Source: Pectinophora gossypiella (lineage: Eukaryota > Arthropoda > Insecta > Lepidoptera > Gelechiidae). From it: a stretch of 64,000 bases of DNA. Shown one piece after another: positions 1-10,705 of this stretch. Under the pieces are notes generated by a model. That model was not told where the DNA came from and made no database searches. It saw nothing but the letters and a program-made list of their open reading frames with translations. The stretch is taken from contig NC_065422.1 of assembly GCF_024362695.1 (NCBI RefSeq), positions 2,480,001-2,544,000 of the forward strand, written 5' to 3'. How positions within the stretch are numbered: the first letter of the stretch is position 1; each line of letters begins with the position of its first letter. A program made the position numbers and the translations under genes.

Positions 1-175
1 AACGACTGCTAATGCAGCCGGGACCAACGGCTTAACGTGCCTTCCGAAGCACGGAGGAGCTCGAGATAAAAACTTTTTTTGTGGTCACCCATCCTATGAC
101 CGGCCTTTGCGATAGTTGCTTAACTTCAACAATCGCAGACCGAGCGCGTTAACCGCTGCGCCACCGAGGTCCTCC
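1..175 (-). repeat. SINE family A copy, cut by the window edge
   Basis: This is the reverse complement of the first half of the SINE seen complete at 39926-40234. Read on the minus strand it begins with a tRNA-like head containing TGGCGCAGCGGTTAACGCG, continues through a 5S-rRNA-like stretch (GTTAAGCAAC, then GGATGGGTGACC) and an A-rich linker, and enters the shared SINE core (GTGCTTCGGAAGGCACGTTA). The 3' part lies outside the window. Confidence 0.85.
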
Positions 176-650
176 ATTTTACTGTATTGGTTCTTATTTT
201 ATATTATGTAAGTTTACTCTTATAGCTCAACTTAAGTGGCCGAACCCTGATTGCCAAGTCACAGGCCTGTGTGCTTTGTTTAGATGATCAGAGTTCAACA
301 ATTAATTTGTACAACTTTGCTTCTTATAAATAAATAAATAAACCTAAAAAAAAGTGGAAGACGGGCAAACAAACCGACAGACCTTTTCGCATTTATAATA
401 TTATTACGGATATTAGAAGTGACTCAGCAATGAATAGAATGGTTATTTACTTAATCATTAAATTAATTTGTCTATTGTTATTAAGTAAACCGGAAAGGCG
501 GTGACCAATATTGATATGCAATTAAAGTGCCAATTCAAATAGTGGTGATATCGGTGGTGATCGGTTCCGGGAAACAGGAATATCTATGTAACTTAATAGG
601 CAATTATATCATTCAAATCAAAATGGTTTAATTCAGACTTCATTCATATA
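176..650. other. AT-rich spacer, nothing recognised
   Basis: There is no reading frame of note, no splice-bounded coding block and no clear repeat. A short AATAAATAAATAAA run sits near 330. Confidence 0.5.
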
Positions 651-836
651 CAAGGTGTTAGTGAGATCGTAACGAATACTAAAGGGGATGATTCAGAACA
701 TGATTCTTAGTTAATGTCAAGTGGAATTTCCGTCGCAAAATTCATGACTTTGGAAAATTCCATTTGATATTAACTCAGAATAATGAACTGAAGAATCCCC
801 TCAGTATTCGCTACGATGTCACTTCCACCCCATACG
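651..836. mobile_element. Palindromic MITE, family M1 (diverged)
   Basis: The left end reads GGTGTTAGTGAGATCGTAAC and the right end reads GCTACGATGTCACTTCCACC, which is its approximate reverse complement. The arms share the family pattern 'CGTAACGAATACTgAGGGG...GATTCAGA...GATTcTgAGTTAAT...GTGGAATTtcCGTCG'. No coding capacity. It is a degraded copy of the clean element at 52040-52268. Confidence 0.75.
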
Positions 837-876
837 AGTACGTACAGGTGGACATACAAGTTGTATATGTAAATGT

Positions 877-1086
877 TCGTGACATCGTAACAAATAGGTA
901 CTGAGGACGATGATTCAGACCATGATTCTGGATAGGTATATGAAGTGGAATTTTCTGTCGGAAAATTCATGAAAATTTTAGTGCTTTTTCTAATTATTAT
1001 TTCCAGTTATCATACTTTTTACACGGAAAATTCCACATGGCATCAACTCAGATTTCACACTCGTTACGATGTCACTAACACCCTAT
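877..1086. mobile_element. Palindromic MITE, family M1
   Basis: This is a second M1 copy 40 bp after the first. It starts in GTGACATCGTAACAAAT and ends GTTACGATGTCACTAACACC. The centre contains the repeated 'GGAAAATTC' arms. Two short apparent reading frames inside it are by-products of the palindrome. Confidence 0.78.
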
Positions 1087-1097
1087 ATGTTAGTTAC

Positions 1098-1265
1098 AAG
1101 CCATGGGATACGTCGGCTTGCTTCTCGATCGGAGAGCGCCGGTTCGAACCCCGGTAGCGGATTTGCAGCAATGAGTTGTGTATTTATCTTAAGTGCAGTT
1201 TTCACTAATACAGTTGGCTCAACCATTATAGACAGCAATACGGCTCACCACCTATCACGTTAGGC
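1098..1265 (+). repeat. tRNA-derived SINE fragment
   Basis: The segment GGTTCGAACCCCGG near 1140 is a good RNA polymerase III B box. It is followed by a non-tRNA body ending '...CTCACCACCTATCACGTTAGGCTAACAGAAA', a tail I recognise as common in lepidopteran SINEs. No full cloverleaf can be formed, so it is not a tRNA gene. Confidence 0.6.
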
Positions 1266-1712
1266 TAACAGAAATTTCGGTATACTCACACACTCTTGCG
1301 ACAATTAGGATATAATCGTGAGCTGTGTTATGTTTTTACGACAGAGGTTTTTCTTTATTTCATTTTACTCTTTATCTAGAGCATTTCATCCGAGAAAGCA
1401 ATTTCACAGACATCGAGTTGTCAAACAAAGAGGTCTATCTCAAGGTCTATCAGGTGATTAGAAGTTTACAACCCACAGATTTACACCAATTTAATAATAA
1501 GTGTAAAGTAACATATTTTATAGAATAGAATAGAAATAGTATATTATAAAAGGGCGCCATTCACAAAAAAAAACAATAACATCATATCAAATTTCCACTA
1601 AACGATTACAAAAAAAAGACGGAAGTTGCGCTTAATGCGTGTTAATAACGACCCACTGAGTTTCTTTCAGGTATACATTGTTTGAGGTTTACGCGGTTAT
1701 CATCATACTTAA
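1266..1712. other. Spacer, nothing recognised
   Basis: AT-rich sequence with a TAGAATAGAATAGAAA run near 1520. The 67-codon frame at 1325 has no recognisable motif and I do not consider it a gene. Confidence 0.45.
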
Positions 1713-1794
1713 AACACATAATACCGGGTTCTTTCCGCGATAATCAGGCATATGAGTCTCCCTGATTAACGCGGAAAGAATCTGGTATTGTGTT
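1713..1794. repeat. Short imperfect hairpin
   Basis: The arm at 1713-1748 and the reverse complement of 1761-1794 match with about three mismatches and a 2-base gap, around a 12-base loop. Both arms carry 'ATACC.G.TTCTTTCCGCG' and 'AATCAGG'. The direct repeat TTTCTTTCAGGTA flanks it near 1661 and 1793. Probably a small MITE remnant. Confidence 0.65.
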
Positions 1795-3239
1795 TCTTTC
1801 AGGTAGGCCTTCTCCAAGGTTAGCTGGAGAAAATCCAAAATATGTGTAAACTTTCTTTGTGTTACTTTTTCTTGTTTTTAACATCCTGGGTCCAAGCTAT
1901 CCGAAATAAAAAGCAAATTATTATTTTACGTAATGTACTTTCCATGACTATGGAAATTGGACTATGGAGTACCGGACTTTTGGAAGGCGTGTTTGGCACC
2001 GAAACCAACACGTAGAGGCCCTTTAAAACATTTTAATATAAAGGTGATGGTACACCAATTGTCGACTATCCCTATGCGAGTGCACCGAAAGACAATTCCC
2101 GGTTTGAAATTTTCACAGGTCTAGTTTTCTACAAAATTACTGCCTATCTGACCTTCCAACCCGCGAAAGAAAAACCAGCCCAATACAGGTTCTTTCTTTT
2201 TTTATTTGACTTATTGTAGATTTGCTGCAAAAGCTTTACGGCCAAGTCAGTCGGCTTTAGAAAGAACAGCTTTTTACTAAGATGTTCCATATTATTTAAT
2301 AAACTTAGTCATGACTTGAAATTGGATTGGACCTATTTGCTGGCAGCATTCAAGGTGCTAAAAAGCACTTGTTAGAGACTTCGTTTCCTCTATTGTTTAG
2401 ATATTCTTATTTTTAAGTTTTTTTTTCCATTTGCATAAGATCTTAGAACCACATTTTAAAATTGTGTTCTTTTTTACAATCTATGGAAGCTTGTTAATAC
2501 AGGCTTGTAGATATCAAGTTAGTATGCAACATTGTAAATTTAGCTGTAAGCTCTCTAAATAAAATATAATAAGTAGTTAATGCTATTTACGGCAAATCTA
2601 CAATAAGTTACGCCAAAAAAAGAGCGGCAAATGCTGTTAAATACATGGCTGGACAAATGGGGAGCGCCGTGGGCTCCTACCCGGTATTAGCTTATCCAGC
2701 CCAAAACAGGTTAGGTCACATACCAAAAAAAAATTTGAATTTGAATTTCCTCACGATGTTTTCCTTCGCCGCTGAGCATGTGATAATCATTTATGATCCA
2801 AACAAACATGGGATTTGATCCTGCGACCTGACATTGAGAGTCAAGCATTCTTCCGACTAGGCAACTAGGTTATTTTATTTATCAAGGGCACAAAAGTGCT
2901 TTAAAGATTTGTTTCAAAAAAATATATTTAAGAGACACTCTTTAATACTAAACAAATATAAAAAAATTGGCTGCCTTTACTCAAGAGAATTGAGTGAAAT
3001 TTTTGACTGAATTTAATAAAAGCAAATCAAATTCTTCATTAAATCATACCTTTACTCTATTTTTCATGAATTTCAGGTATCTGAATTTGTTGAATACTAG
3101 AATGTTTAATGAATTACATATTTTCTAATTTTATTATCTCTCTCTTCTAATCAGCAGGGGTGCTGGAATATGTAGGATTCAAATAACAGATTTCCACTTC
3201 TCACAATCTTTTCAACTTATTAATGAAGCTTTAAATAAT
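1795..3239. other. Old repeat debris
   Basis: No host exon seen. Near 2110-2200 and 2640-2890 are pieces of a dispersed repeat carrying 'AACCAGCCCAATACAGG' and 'CCTCACGATGTTTTCC'; better copies lie at 36246-36440 and 58433-58620. Near 2575-2700 is part of the repeat at 15207-15446, recognisable by GGACAAATGGGGAGCGC. The remainder is AT-rich. Confidence 0.45.
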
Positions 3240-3311
3240 ACCGGCCGGTTTAAATAATCGGCGACCGGGCAGGCGGCGCCCGCGCCGGTAAACAAAGCGC
3301 AAAATATTATT

Positions 3312-3785
3312 ATGTTTAGTGACGAAATTGGCAAAACAATGGGTTTACAACTTAGCCATTTCTTGAGGCGTGCAGTAATTAATAATTGTATGCCGGGTGC
3401 CTCCTATTTAGACATTTTAAAAAGAATAATTTCATATCAATTCTCACAAAATAGTACAATCATAATCTTGGCCGGTAGGAGAGGTAACGCGAACAAAGAA
3501 CTACTTACTCATTATATTTCCTTACTTAACAGCCTACCGAATGTAGCACAAGTGATTTTGTTTGCATTGCCTTTCAGCCAAAGTCAGCTAAAAACCGAAA
3601 ATAAGTTTAGACATGATCTAAACCTGACGTTGCATACTTTAGTATGCGATTATTATAATAAATTTCAGTTTATTGATACGAATTCCTATGTTAGGAATTT
3701 TTATTTGACCAAAGATAGATATTACTATCTATCTAACTTTTACAAAAGACAAATAGCGAAGTCGCTATCCTTTTTTTTACAATAG
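3312..3785 (+). CDS. E1 ORF1, C-terminal part of an esterase (SGNH-like) domain
   Basis: The 157-residue product begins FSDEIGKTMG, which looks like the first (nucleophile) block of SGNH/GDSL hydrolases in which the usual GDS is FSD. It later has ILAGRRGNANKE at about residues 50-62, in the place of the 'GxND' block. ORF1 proteins of CR1-like retrotransposons are known to carry either an esterase or a PHD finger, so the position just upstream of an endonuclease/RT frame supports the call. The serine and Asn blocks are visible but I cannot point to a convincing terminal DxxH. Codons upstream of the ATG remain open back to about 3265 (in frame ...PVNKAQNII), so the true protein may start earlier or be 5' truncated. 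It is separated from ORF2 by 88 bp. Confidence 0.62.
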   Translation: MFSDEIGKTMGLQLSHFLRRAVINNCMPGASYLDILKRIISYQFSQNSTIIILAGRRGNANKELLTHYISLLNSLPNVAQVILFALPFSQSQLKTENKFRHDLNLTLHTLVCDYYNKFQFIDTNSYVRNFYLTKDRYYYLSNFYKRQIAKSLSFFLQ

Positions 3786-3873
3786 AATCAGCCAATTCGT
3801 TGGCTTTTAACGCGTCTGCTCCTATTGAGCAGCCTATTTTTATTTCTGACATTTGTAATTTACATTAAATTTA

Positions 3874-6777
3874 ATGACAACAGAGAAGAACTTTGGCTGT
3901 AGTAAGTTAAATGAGGACATATTAAATATAAAATTCAATAAGAAAAATACAAATGTAATCAACCTGGTACACCAAAACATACAAGGAATATTGAGCAAGG
4001 AACTTGAAATTGAACTTTTTTTAAACAGTAATTGTGTTGATATTATGTGCGTAACTGAACATTGGCTAAAAAAACATGAGTTCGTTTGCTTCAATAATCA
4101 CCAGGTTGCCAGCTCGTACAGCAGGGAGACGGCTATCCGTGGCGGTTCATTAATATTAGTACGTAATTGTTTAAAATATAAGGAACGAACGGATATTGTA
4201 AGTCTCTCAGTTGAGCGAACTGTTGAGCTAGCCTGTATTGAACTCAGCCGGCTTATTGTATTGAGCGTATACAGACCCCCCGCTTCATCTTATGATCTAT
4301 TTGAGAAAGTTATTGATGAAGCTTTATGCAAATTATGTAATAAAAGCAAACATGTTATCGTCTGCGGTGATTTTAATATTGATATTCTGGAAAATTGCTC
4401 ATTAAGTACTACATTCAAATCTTTATTTCTGTGTTATAATCTTGTAAATCTTTTTTCAGAACCAACCCGAATCACGTCACAGTCCGCGAAATGTATCGAT
4501 AATATTTTTAGTAACTTAGAACCTTGTGATAAATTAATAATTAATAAATTAAAGTCAGATCACTGTGGTCAACAAATATCTTTCAACTTATTTGTTGACC
4601 GCTCACTGAAAAAGGATGTTACATGCAATCCCATATCAAATAGTCGTTTAGAACAATTCAAAGATAATATGTCAAACAAATTACCAGAACTTCCTTACTG
4701 TGATGACCCAAATTTGTTATATAACTCCCTATTTAATCTAACAAAATCGGAAGTTAGTAAAGTATTTAAGGCAAAAACAATTAAGAAAGCAGACACATCA
4801 ATCTTTAGTGACTGGGCGACGGTAGGAATTTATAAGAGTAGAAACAGGTTGTATGAACTTTATGAAGAAAGAACATACAATCATAGCGTAGCTTTTCACG
4901 ACTATGTAAAACGGTATTCAAAAGTTTTCAAACGTGTTTGCGTTACCGCGAAGGCAATGTTTGTTAGCAGTAAAATTAAAGGTAGCTCAGATATTATTAA
5001 AATGACTTGGAAAGTTATAAATAGCGAAAATGGGAAAGTCAAAGCACGCGATCTCGAGTATCAATTACAAATTGACGGTAAACTACTCACAAATGATAAG
5101 CAAGTTGCTGAAGCTTTTGAAAAATTCTTTACTGACATTCCATTTTCAACTACCAAGGACTTGAAGTCATCTCCTGCACTCGCTCAATCACTTGTAAGGG
5201 AGCACATAGATACGTCCAAAGTAGATAAACTAACATTTACACACGTGAGTCCTAGGGACGTCTTAAGAGCTTTTAAATCTTTAAAAATCAAAAAGACTGC
5301 AGATCTTCATGGTCTCTCTGTTAAAGTCATTAACTCCGTGATTGATTGCATAGCTCCCTATCTATCATGCATATTTAATAAATGTGTAGACAATGGTGTG
5401 TTTCCAGATTTAATGAAGCACAGTAAAGTCATTCCATTGTTTAAAGCTGGTAGTACTTCTGACCCTATTAATTTTAGACCAATATCTATACTACCCACGC
5501 TTAGTAAAATATTTGAAAAAATTTTATTACTGCAATTACTTCAACATTTCAATTTAAACAATTTAATGTCTAATAAACAATTTGGTTTCTCAAAGGGTCG
5601 CTCTACAACCGATGCTGGTGTTGAGTTAATAAATCATGTTTTTCAGGCTTGGGAGGAGTCCAAATATGCTATTGGTGTCTTTTGTGACATTTCCAAAGCC
5701 TTCGATTGCGTTTGTCATGATATATTGATCGCGAAACTTCGTCACTATGGAATAACAGATAATGCCATCGCTCTTTTGGAGTCGTACCTTAGTGGCCGCG
5801 TTCAGAGGGTTGATGTGCATGGCTCCAGATCGTGTGGATCTAACGTCACTATAGGCGTCCCGCAGGGCTCAATTCTAGGTCCATTTCTATTCCTAGTTTA
5901 CATAAACGACCTACCTAGTCTTGTAAAACATGAGGTGGTGCTGTTTGCAGATGATACCTCCTTACTTTTTAAAGTAAAGAGACGACAAGATTCCTTTGAC
6001 GATGTAAACAACGCCATTTCAGAGGTAGTGGATTGGTTTACTGTAAACAACCTGCTACTTAATGAAAATAAAACAAAATATGTTTATTTTACGTTATCGA
6101 ATGTTAGTAGGCCCCTCGATTCTATTATTGTAAAAAATAAGGAATTGGACCTCACGGATACTGCTGTATTTTTGGGAATTACTTTGGACGCTAAGCTGCA
6201 ATGGAGTCCCCATATTGATAAGTTGTCCAAAAGGCTCAGCTCAGCAGCATTCGCGGTCAAAAAAATTCGTTTAATAACCGATGTAGAAACCGCGCGATTA
6301 GTTTATTTTGCCTACTTCCACAGTCTAATGTCGTACGGCATCTTGCTGTGGGGTCATGCTGCAGATGTGAACAGCATTTTTGTTCTGCAAAAGCGGGCCA
6401 TTCGGGCGATTTACAAATTGGGACCCAAGATGTCACTTAGAAATAAATTTAAAGAAATTAATATTTTAACTTTGGCATCACAATATATCTTTGAAAACTT
6501 AATATATGTAAAAAAACATATAGGATTATTTGCAAAAAATAGCGATCGGCACATTGTTAATACCCGGAATAAAAATAAACTTGCTTTACAAGTCAGTCGA
6601 TTACATAAGATTACTAAATCTTTTAAGGGGCAATGTATACGTTTTTACAATAAGATTCCCATTGACATTCAGAATTTGCCTTTCAACTGCTTTAAGACAC
6701 TAGTTAAACAAAAACTTTACAAAAAAGGTTATTATAAAGTTAGTGATTATTTAGAAGATATGAATGCATGGGATTAA
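3874..6777 (+). CDS. E1 ORF2, endonuclease/reverse transcriptase
   Basis: This is an uninterrupted 967-residue frame. The first 245 residues or so are an exonuclease-endonuclease-phosphatase (EEP) domain: HQNIQG near 30, a TEHWL block near 60, VICGDFNID near 165 and SDHCGQQISF near 227. The reverse transcriptase follows: NFRPISILPTLSKIFEKIL (near 530), DISKAFDC (near 606), GVPQGSILGPFLF (near 660) and LFADDTSLLF (near 690) with the catalytic FADD. There is no RNase H domain. The C terminus ends in KKGYYKVSDYLEDMNAWD. It nicks target DNA and copies its RNA at the nick (target-primed reverse transcription). Every motif needed for activity is present, so this copy may be competent in ORF2. Its frame contrasts with E2, which is broken. 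Confidence 0.95.
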   Translation: MTTEKNFGCSKLNEDILNIKFNKKNTNVINLVHQNIQGILSKELEIELFLNSNCVDIMCVTEHWLKKHEFVCFNNHQVASSYSRETAIRGGSLILVRNCLKYKERTDIVSLSVERTVELACIELSRLIVLSVYRPPASSYDLFEKVIDEALCKLCNKSKHVIVCGDFNIDILENCSLSTTFKSLFLCYNLVNLFSEPTRITSQSAKCIDNIFSNLEPCDKLIINKLKSDHCGQQISFNLFVDRSLKKDVTCNPISNSRLEQFKDNMSNKLPELPYCDDPNLLYNSLFNLTKSEVSKVFKAKTIKKADTSIFSDWATVGIYKSRNRLYELYEERTYNHSVAFHDYVKRYSKVFKRVCVTAKAMFVSSKIKGSSDIIKMTWKVINSENGKVKARDLEYQLQIDGKLLTNDKQVAEAFEKFFTDIPFSTTKDLKSSPALAQSLVREHIDTSKVDKLTFTHVSPRDVLRAFKSLKIKKTADLHGLSVKVINSVIDCIAPYLSCIFNKCVDNGVFPDLMKHSKVIPLFKAGSTSDPINFRPISILPTLSKIFEKILLLQLLQHFNLNNLMSNKQFGFSKGRSTTDAGVELINHVFQAWEESKYAIGVFCDISKAFDCVCHDILIAKLRHYGITDNAIALLESYLSGRVQRVDVHGSRSCGSNVTIGVPQGSILGPFLFLVYINDLPSLVKHEVVLFADDTSLLFKVKRRQDSFDDVNNAISEVVDWFTVNNLLLNENKTKYVYFTLSNVSRPLDSIIVKNKELDLTDTAVFLGITLDAKLQWSPHIDKLSKRLSSAAFAVKKIRLITDVETARLVYFAYFHSLMSYGILLWGHAADVNSIFVLQKRAIRAIYKLGPKMSLRNKFKEINILTLASQYIFENLIYVKKHIGLFAKNSDRHIVNTRNKNKLALQVSRLHKITKSFKGQCIRFYNKIPIDIQNLPFNCFKTLVKQKLYKKGYYKVSDYLEDMNAWD

Positions 6778-7691
6778 CTGTCTGAGAACTGGGGGGCTAA
6801 AATGGCCACTTTAGCAATTCATCTAAATCCAAATCATTTCCTGAATTGCGAGCAATATTGAAGCAATTCTGCTATTTTTGGTAAAATGGTCGCATTCTTT
6901 AGAGGATCTGCAACAATTCATTTCATCTTTGATTCATCTGCTGAATTCGATTGCACGCATTTATTGCCATACGAATAAAATAAAACCGTAACTTTACCGG
7001 AATTTTACCGGTAAATTTTATTATATTTTTTTAGATTATTTGAACAAGGTGTACATCAAAAATGTGTTAAAAAGCATTAAAAAAACATAATTTATCAATA
7101 AAAGATACTAATGTTAATCAAAACAAACGTAATTATGGATTAAAACAGGATACTCGAAAGAGACTGAATACATTATTTTTATTCTTTTTCTTTAAATGGC
7201 AATAATTTTTTAACATTTAAAAAAAATGGTTGTCAAATATGGCGGCACCGGCAAGTCAATGTCAACAACAAAATGTTTCACTTTCCATGTACCTAATTTT
7301 TAGGTTTTTACGTTCTAAGCGCTATGTTTTAATACCAAAATACCAAATCAAGAATAAATGTAACGGTTGTAAAATGAACACAGAAGAATTTCATGGAGTG
7401 GCGGCATTTCAAATGTTGTTTACATAAACAATATTCAAACCATATAGTACAAGTTGATGGAATTCAACTTGTATTTAAAAGTAAGTATCCTATTAATTAT
7501 ACATACTGTTTCCTATACGAATATGTAAAACAATATCTATCAGTATATCTATGATACTTCATAGGAGAATCATTTGTTGTGAGTGCATATTGTACGTATT
7601 TTTTCGTTAAAGTATACGTAACTCGCGTCCAATAAAAAGTTGGGTTTCAGTATTGAAAATTATTCGATATAGATAGCTGAGATAGCTAATA

Positions 7692-7862
7692 ATCATACAT
7701 AACATAAAACATAAATAGCCCATATACATCCCACTGCTGGGCACAGGCCTCCCCTCAATCAACTGGAAGAGGTATGGAGCATACTACACCACGCTGCTCC
7801 AATGCGGGTTGGTGGAGGTATTTTTACGCCTAATAGCCGGGACCAATAGAATATACTAGGTA
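7692..7862 (-). repeat. SINE family C, 3' part
   Basis: Read on the minus strand it carries the end of the core (GGTCCCGGCTATTAGGCG), then 'GTGGAGTATGCTCC'-like and 'GAGGGGAGGCCTGTGCCCAG' and ends in TATGTTATG. The tRNA-like head is missing. It sits within the DNA element that interrupts E1. Confidence 0.8.
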
Positions 7863-8405
7863 ATAATCAGTCATAGAAAAAAAAAACTATTATCTCTTGA
7901 CTTGCTTTTTTATTAATTTTTATTTTTATTTATTTATTTTAGGGAAATAAATATTAATATTTTTGCTGGCTGTTTATTTATTTAATTCTCATTCAGTCGT
8001 TAAAAGGTTTCTCCTTTGCGTTTCTCTTCGTATAACACCGCAGGAGGCACTCGGGCTCAGTTTCTATGATTGGAGTTATAACAGTAGGTCGTAGTACATC
8101 ACAGATAATAACCACACTGTTTCCGTTTCAGTTTCGTGTAGCAGCTTGAAGTGGGTTTCAAGACTTATGTGGAAGAAGTATGTGGTTGTTCCACACAAAG
8201 GAATCATGACCTCCCCGACCATGGCCAGCCAAAACATTTAAAAGATTGTACTCCGCATCACACACCTGAAATTAAATAGTTTTAGTATTTAGCTATATAA
8301 TAAGGAACTAATTAAATAAACTATTAATATAAACACATTGTTTTATTTCTGCATGAAATGGCTATTTAGATATAAAACAATTAAGTGATGTGCTCACTTT
8401 TGGAG

Positions 8406-8490
8406 CGTTGATAGACATAACATAACATAAACATAAATAGCCTATATACGTCCCACTGCTGGGCACAAGCCTCCTCTCAATCAACCGTTG
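8406..8490 (-). repeat. SINE family C, 3' tail fragment
   Basis: It matches only the last 80 bases of family C (GAGAGGAGGCTTGTGCCCAG, then the GGGACGTATATAGG motif and ATGTTATG repeats on the minus strand). Confidence 0.72.
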
Positions 8491-9435
8491 CGTTGCGTTG
8501 ATAGAATGTTACCATTTTCTATTAACACTGTACTAACAGTGTAGTAGTAGCAGTGTATGCTTGTTGTTTAAGGCCAGAGTCACCACTCTTATGCAGTTTA
8601 ACACACTGGCCCAATGCATAGAAACATGTGCACTAGCTCCTATACGCCTCTAGTATAAGCCATAGGCATAAAAACTCAAGTGTACTTAATAGGTACCTAT
8701 AAATAAGTAAGCACTTAGGTACAATTTTAATATCGAATCTTTTCACTTACCTTTGAAAAAGGGATTATATCACACCGAGACACTGGCAGATAGGGTTCTT
8801 ATTCACTCATTAACATGCCATATCAAGCCTAAATCCGCCGTAATTAAATTATTTATTGAATTTTTTACAAACACTTTCCCGCGTTTTACAAGATGAATTG
8901 AAAAAAGATGCTCTTGACTAACTTCTAAGAATTCAGCTATTTGACGTTTGCAATTCATCTTAAAGTTGGCCATTTTACGACTTTCCATAGAGAACTGTCA
9001 AAATGGGCAATTCATATTATGAATCGTAATATGAATTGAAATATGAAAATCTATAAGTGGCCATTTTACGATTTTCAATTCAATTCATAATAGGAACCTA
9101 TTATGATTCATCAAAAGTGGCCTTTTTAGGCCCCCTGATATTAGGCAGCTAAATTAATCAATTGTATATCAATATTTTATGTTTATTTTTATTTTTTAAA
9201 GAACGTCTAGGGCCCTGTGCCGAGGTTTTTCTTGCAGCTTCTTTTCCCCGGCTATACAGGTTGTGAGAAGCTGCAGTAGTTTTAGGCGGATGAGACGTTC
9301 GTTATGTAAAAATTGACGATTCAAAGTGTAACTATGTTACCTACTGAATAAAGATATTTTTGAATTTGAATTTGAATATTTTGAATTGCTCTTGTTTTTC
9401 GTTTAGGTTAGGTGAAGTAGGAAGTAGGCTGTGGG

Positions 9436-9655
9436 TGCCCACAGTGCAGCAGCGTGGTGGAGTATGCTCTACATAAGGTGAATTACCAACCTCATCAGGC
9501 CTGGTGTCAGGGTAATTTTTGAGCCGCCAAAGGCCCCTGACATGGCTGATGTAACGATTACTTACTTACGTCAGTAAGTAGTAACCGGGACCAACGGCTT
9601 AACATGCCTTCCGAAGCACGGATCATTTTACTTTTGGACAATCAGGTGAATGAAT
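9436..9655. repeat. Small SINE C piece joined to SINE B (minus)
   Basis: GCAGCGTGGTGGAGTATGCT (9446-9465) is a plus-strand piece of family C. Immediately after it, 9474-9655 is a minus-strand family B tail and core (AATTACCAACCTCATCA..., GAGCCGCCAAAGGCCCCTGA, ACCGGGACCAACGGCTTAAC). The head of B is absent. Confidence 0.75.
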
Positions 9656-9902
9656 GATGAACGGTGGTTTAAATGAATTTTTGTATCGTAATACTAAATC
9701 ATATTACTTAATATAAATTTTTTATTCGTGTTTGTTTTATAATATTATTGTATTTTAGTTTTATTATTTTTAGCAGTGTATAATTAATTTAATATGAAAC
9801 ATCATGTCTTATTTTTTTTTAAATAACTAGTTCAAAACTAGTTCATTTAGAGAAAGTACAAAATAATCGAATCTTAAATAAAACACTGCAAAAACGGTAA
9901 TC

Positions 9903-10160
9903 GCTGTGGGACGTAAAACCACAAGATGTAAATAGGATTGGGTCGGACATGTTTGTCCCATGCACCCTGAGCGGTGGGCGGGAATCGTCACTTATGGGTG
10001 CCTCATGACGGGTACAGGCGTCGTAGTAGACCTCGAAAGAGATGACGTGACGACTTGGACGCTTGCCGGGGGGACTGGCCGAAGTATGGGACCGCGAAAT
10101 ATGGAAAGAGAAAAGGGGAGGCTTTACCCAGCAGTGGTATCTTGTAGGCTACAGGGTACT
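9903..10160 (+). pseudogene. 3' remnant of an RTE-like non-LTR retrotransposon
   Basis: Frame-shifted coding remains of the RT C-terminal tail: 'GHVCPMHPERWAGIVT...', and in the next frame a region matching 'RRGRPRKRWRDDLDA'-type sequence. The same tail is found with a better frame on the minus strand at 36821-37075. It is 5' truncated and cannot encode a protein. Confidence 0.75.
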
Positions 10161-10602
10161 AGTGACATCGTAACGAAAACTTTATTGGGTGATTCAGACC
10201 ATGATTTTTGTGTTGATATCAAGCGAAAAAAATATTAAAAAACACAAAAAAAATTCGAGACGAAATTCCACTTATTATCAACTCAGAATCATGATCTAAA
10301 TCATCTCCCTCAGTATTCGTTACGGGGTCTCTAACACTCATAATGTTCTTGTTGCTACCTGTAAGTATTTGGACGAGCTGTAAATGGCATCATAACGAAT
10401 ACTGAGGGGGAATAATTCAGCTCCTTATTCTGAGGAAATATCTAGATTATTTCATCACAAAAGTATAGAATTGAAAACAATTTAAAAATAACAAAAAAAA
10501 ATATTTAATTTTACGACGGACTCCACTTAATATTAAGTCAGAATCATGGTCTGAATCATCCCCCTCAGTATTCGGTACGATGTCACTAGCACCCTGTATA
10601 AT
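10151..10602. mobile_element. Two adjacent palindromic MITEs, family M1
   Basis: The first runs 10151-10344 (AGTGACATCGTAACGAAAAC ... GTTACGGGGTCTCTAACAC); the second runs about 10384-10602 (GGCATCATAACGAATACTGA ... CGATGTCACTAGCACCCTGT). Both are roughly 200 bp and have inverted arms with no coding capacity. The first starts inside the retrotransposon remnant that precedes it. Confidence 0.78.
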
Positions 10603-10705
10603 AATTATTACTGTATGCCCTAAGTATTTATTTATACATCTTTGTGATAATATTTGTTTATGTAAGTACACTCTAATTCTATTAAAGTAATTTGGTATTG
10701 AACAG

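Larger units (their letters stand above)
6791..9135. mobile_element. Non-autonomous DNA transposon (G5 family, long form) inserted in E1
   Basis: The left end reads GGGGGCTAAAATGGCCACTT (a sixth G precedes it) and the right end, read inward on the other strand, is GGGGGCCTAAAAAGGCCACT, so the termini are inverted. The E1 copy at 50795-51329 reads ...GAGAACTGATATTAGG through the junction, which fixes the insertion point and gives a duplicated TG (or CTG). The element is about 2.35 kb. I see no transposase; the longest frames are 65 and 61 codons and carry no recognisable motif. The subterminal stretch with 'GGCCA...TTCATC' recurs several times near 8930-9120. Two SINE C fragments lie inside. 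Confidence 0.85.
3240..9377 (+). mobile_element. Non-LTR retrotransposon E1 (Jockey/CR1 type), 3' UTR split by a DNA element
   Basis: The element has a partial ORF1 (3312-3785), a complete ORF2 (3874-6777) and a 3' UTR in two parts, 6778-6790 and 9136-9377. It ends in AATAAAGATATTTTTGAATT followed by GAATTT repeats, a microsatellite tail typical of this group. The 3' part is established by comparison with the minus-strand copy at 50795-51329, in which the two halves are contiguous. The 5' end near 3240 is my estimate: an in-frame stop lies just upstream of 3262 and the GC-rich leader begins there. The intact ORF2 argues for recent insertion. No target-site duplication was found. Confidence 0.88.

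Noticed and set aside
1130..1165. tRNA gene suggested by GGTTCGAACCCCGG
   Set aside because: Only the B-box half is tRNA-like and the downstream sequence is a SINE body.
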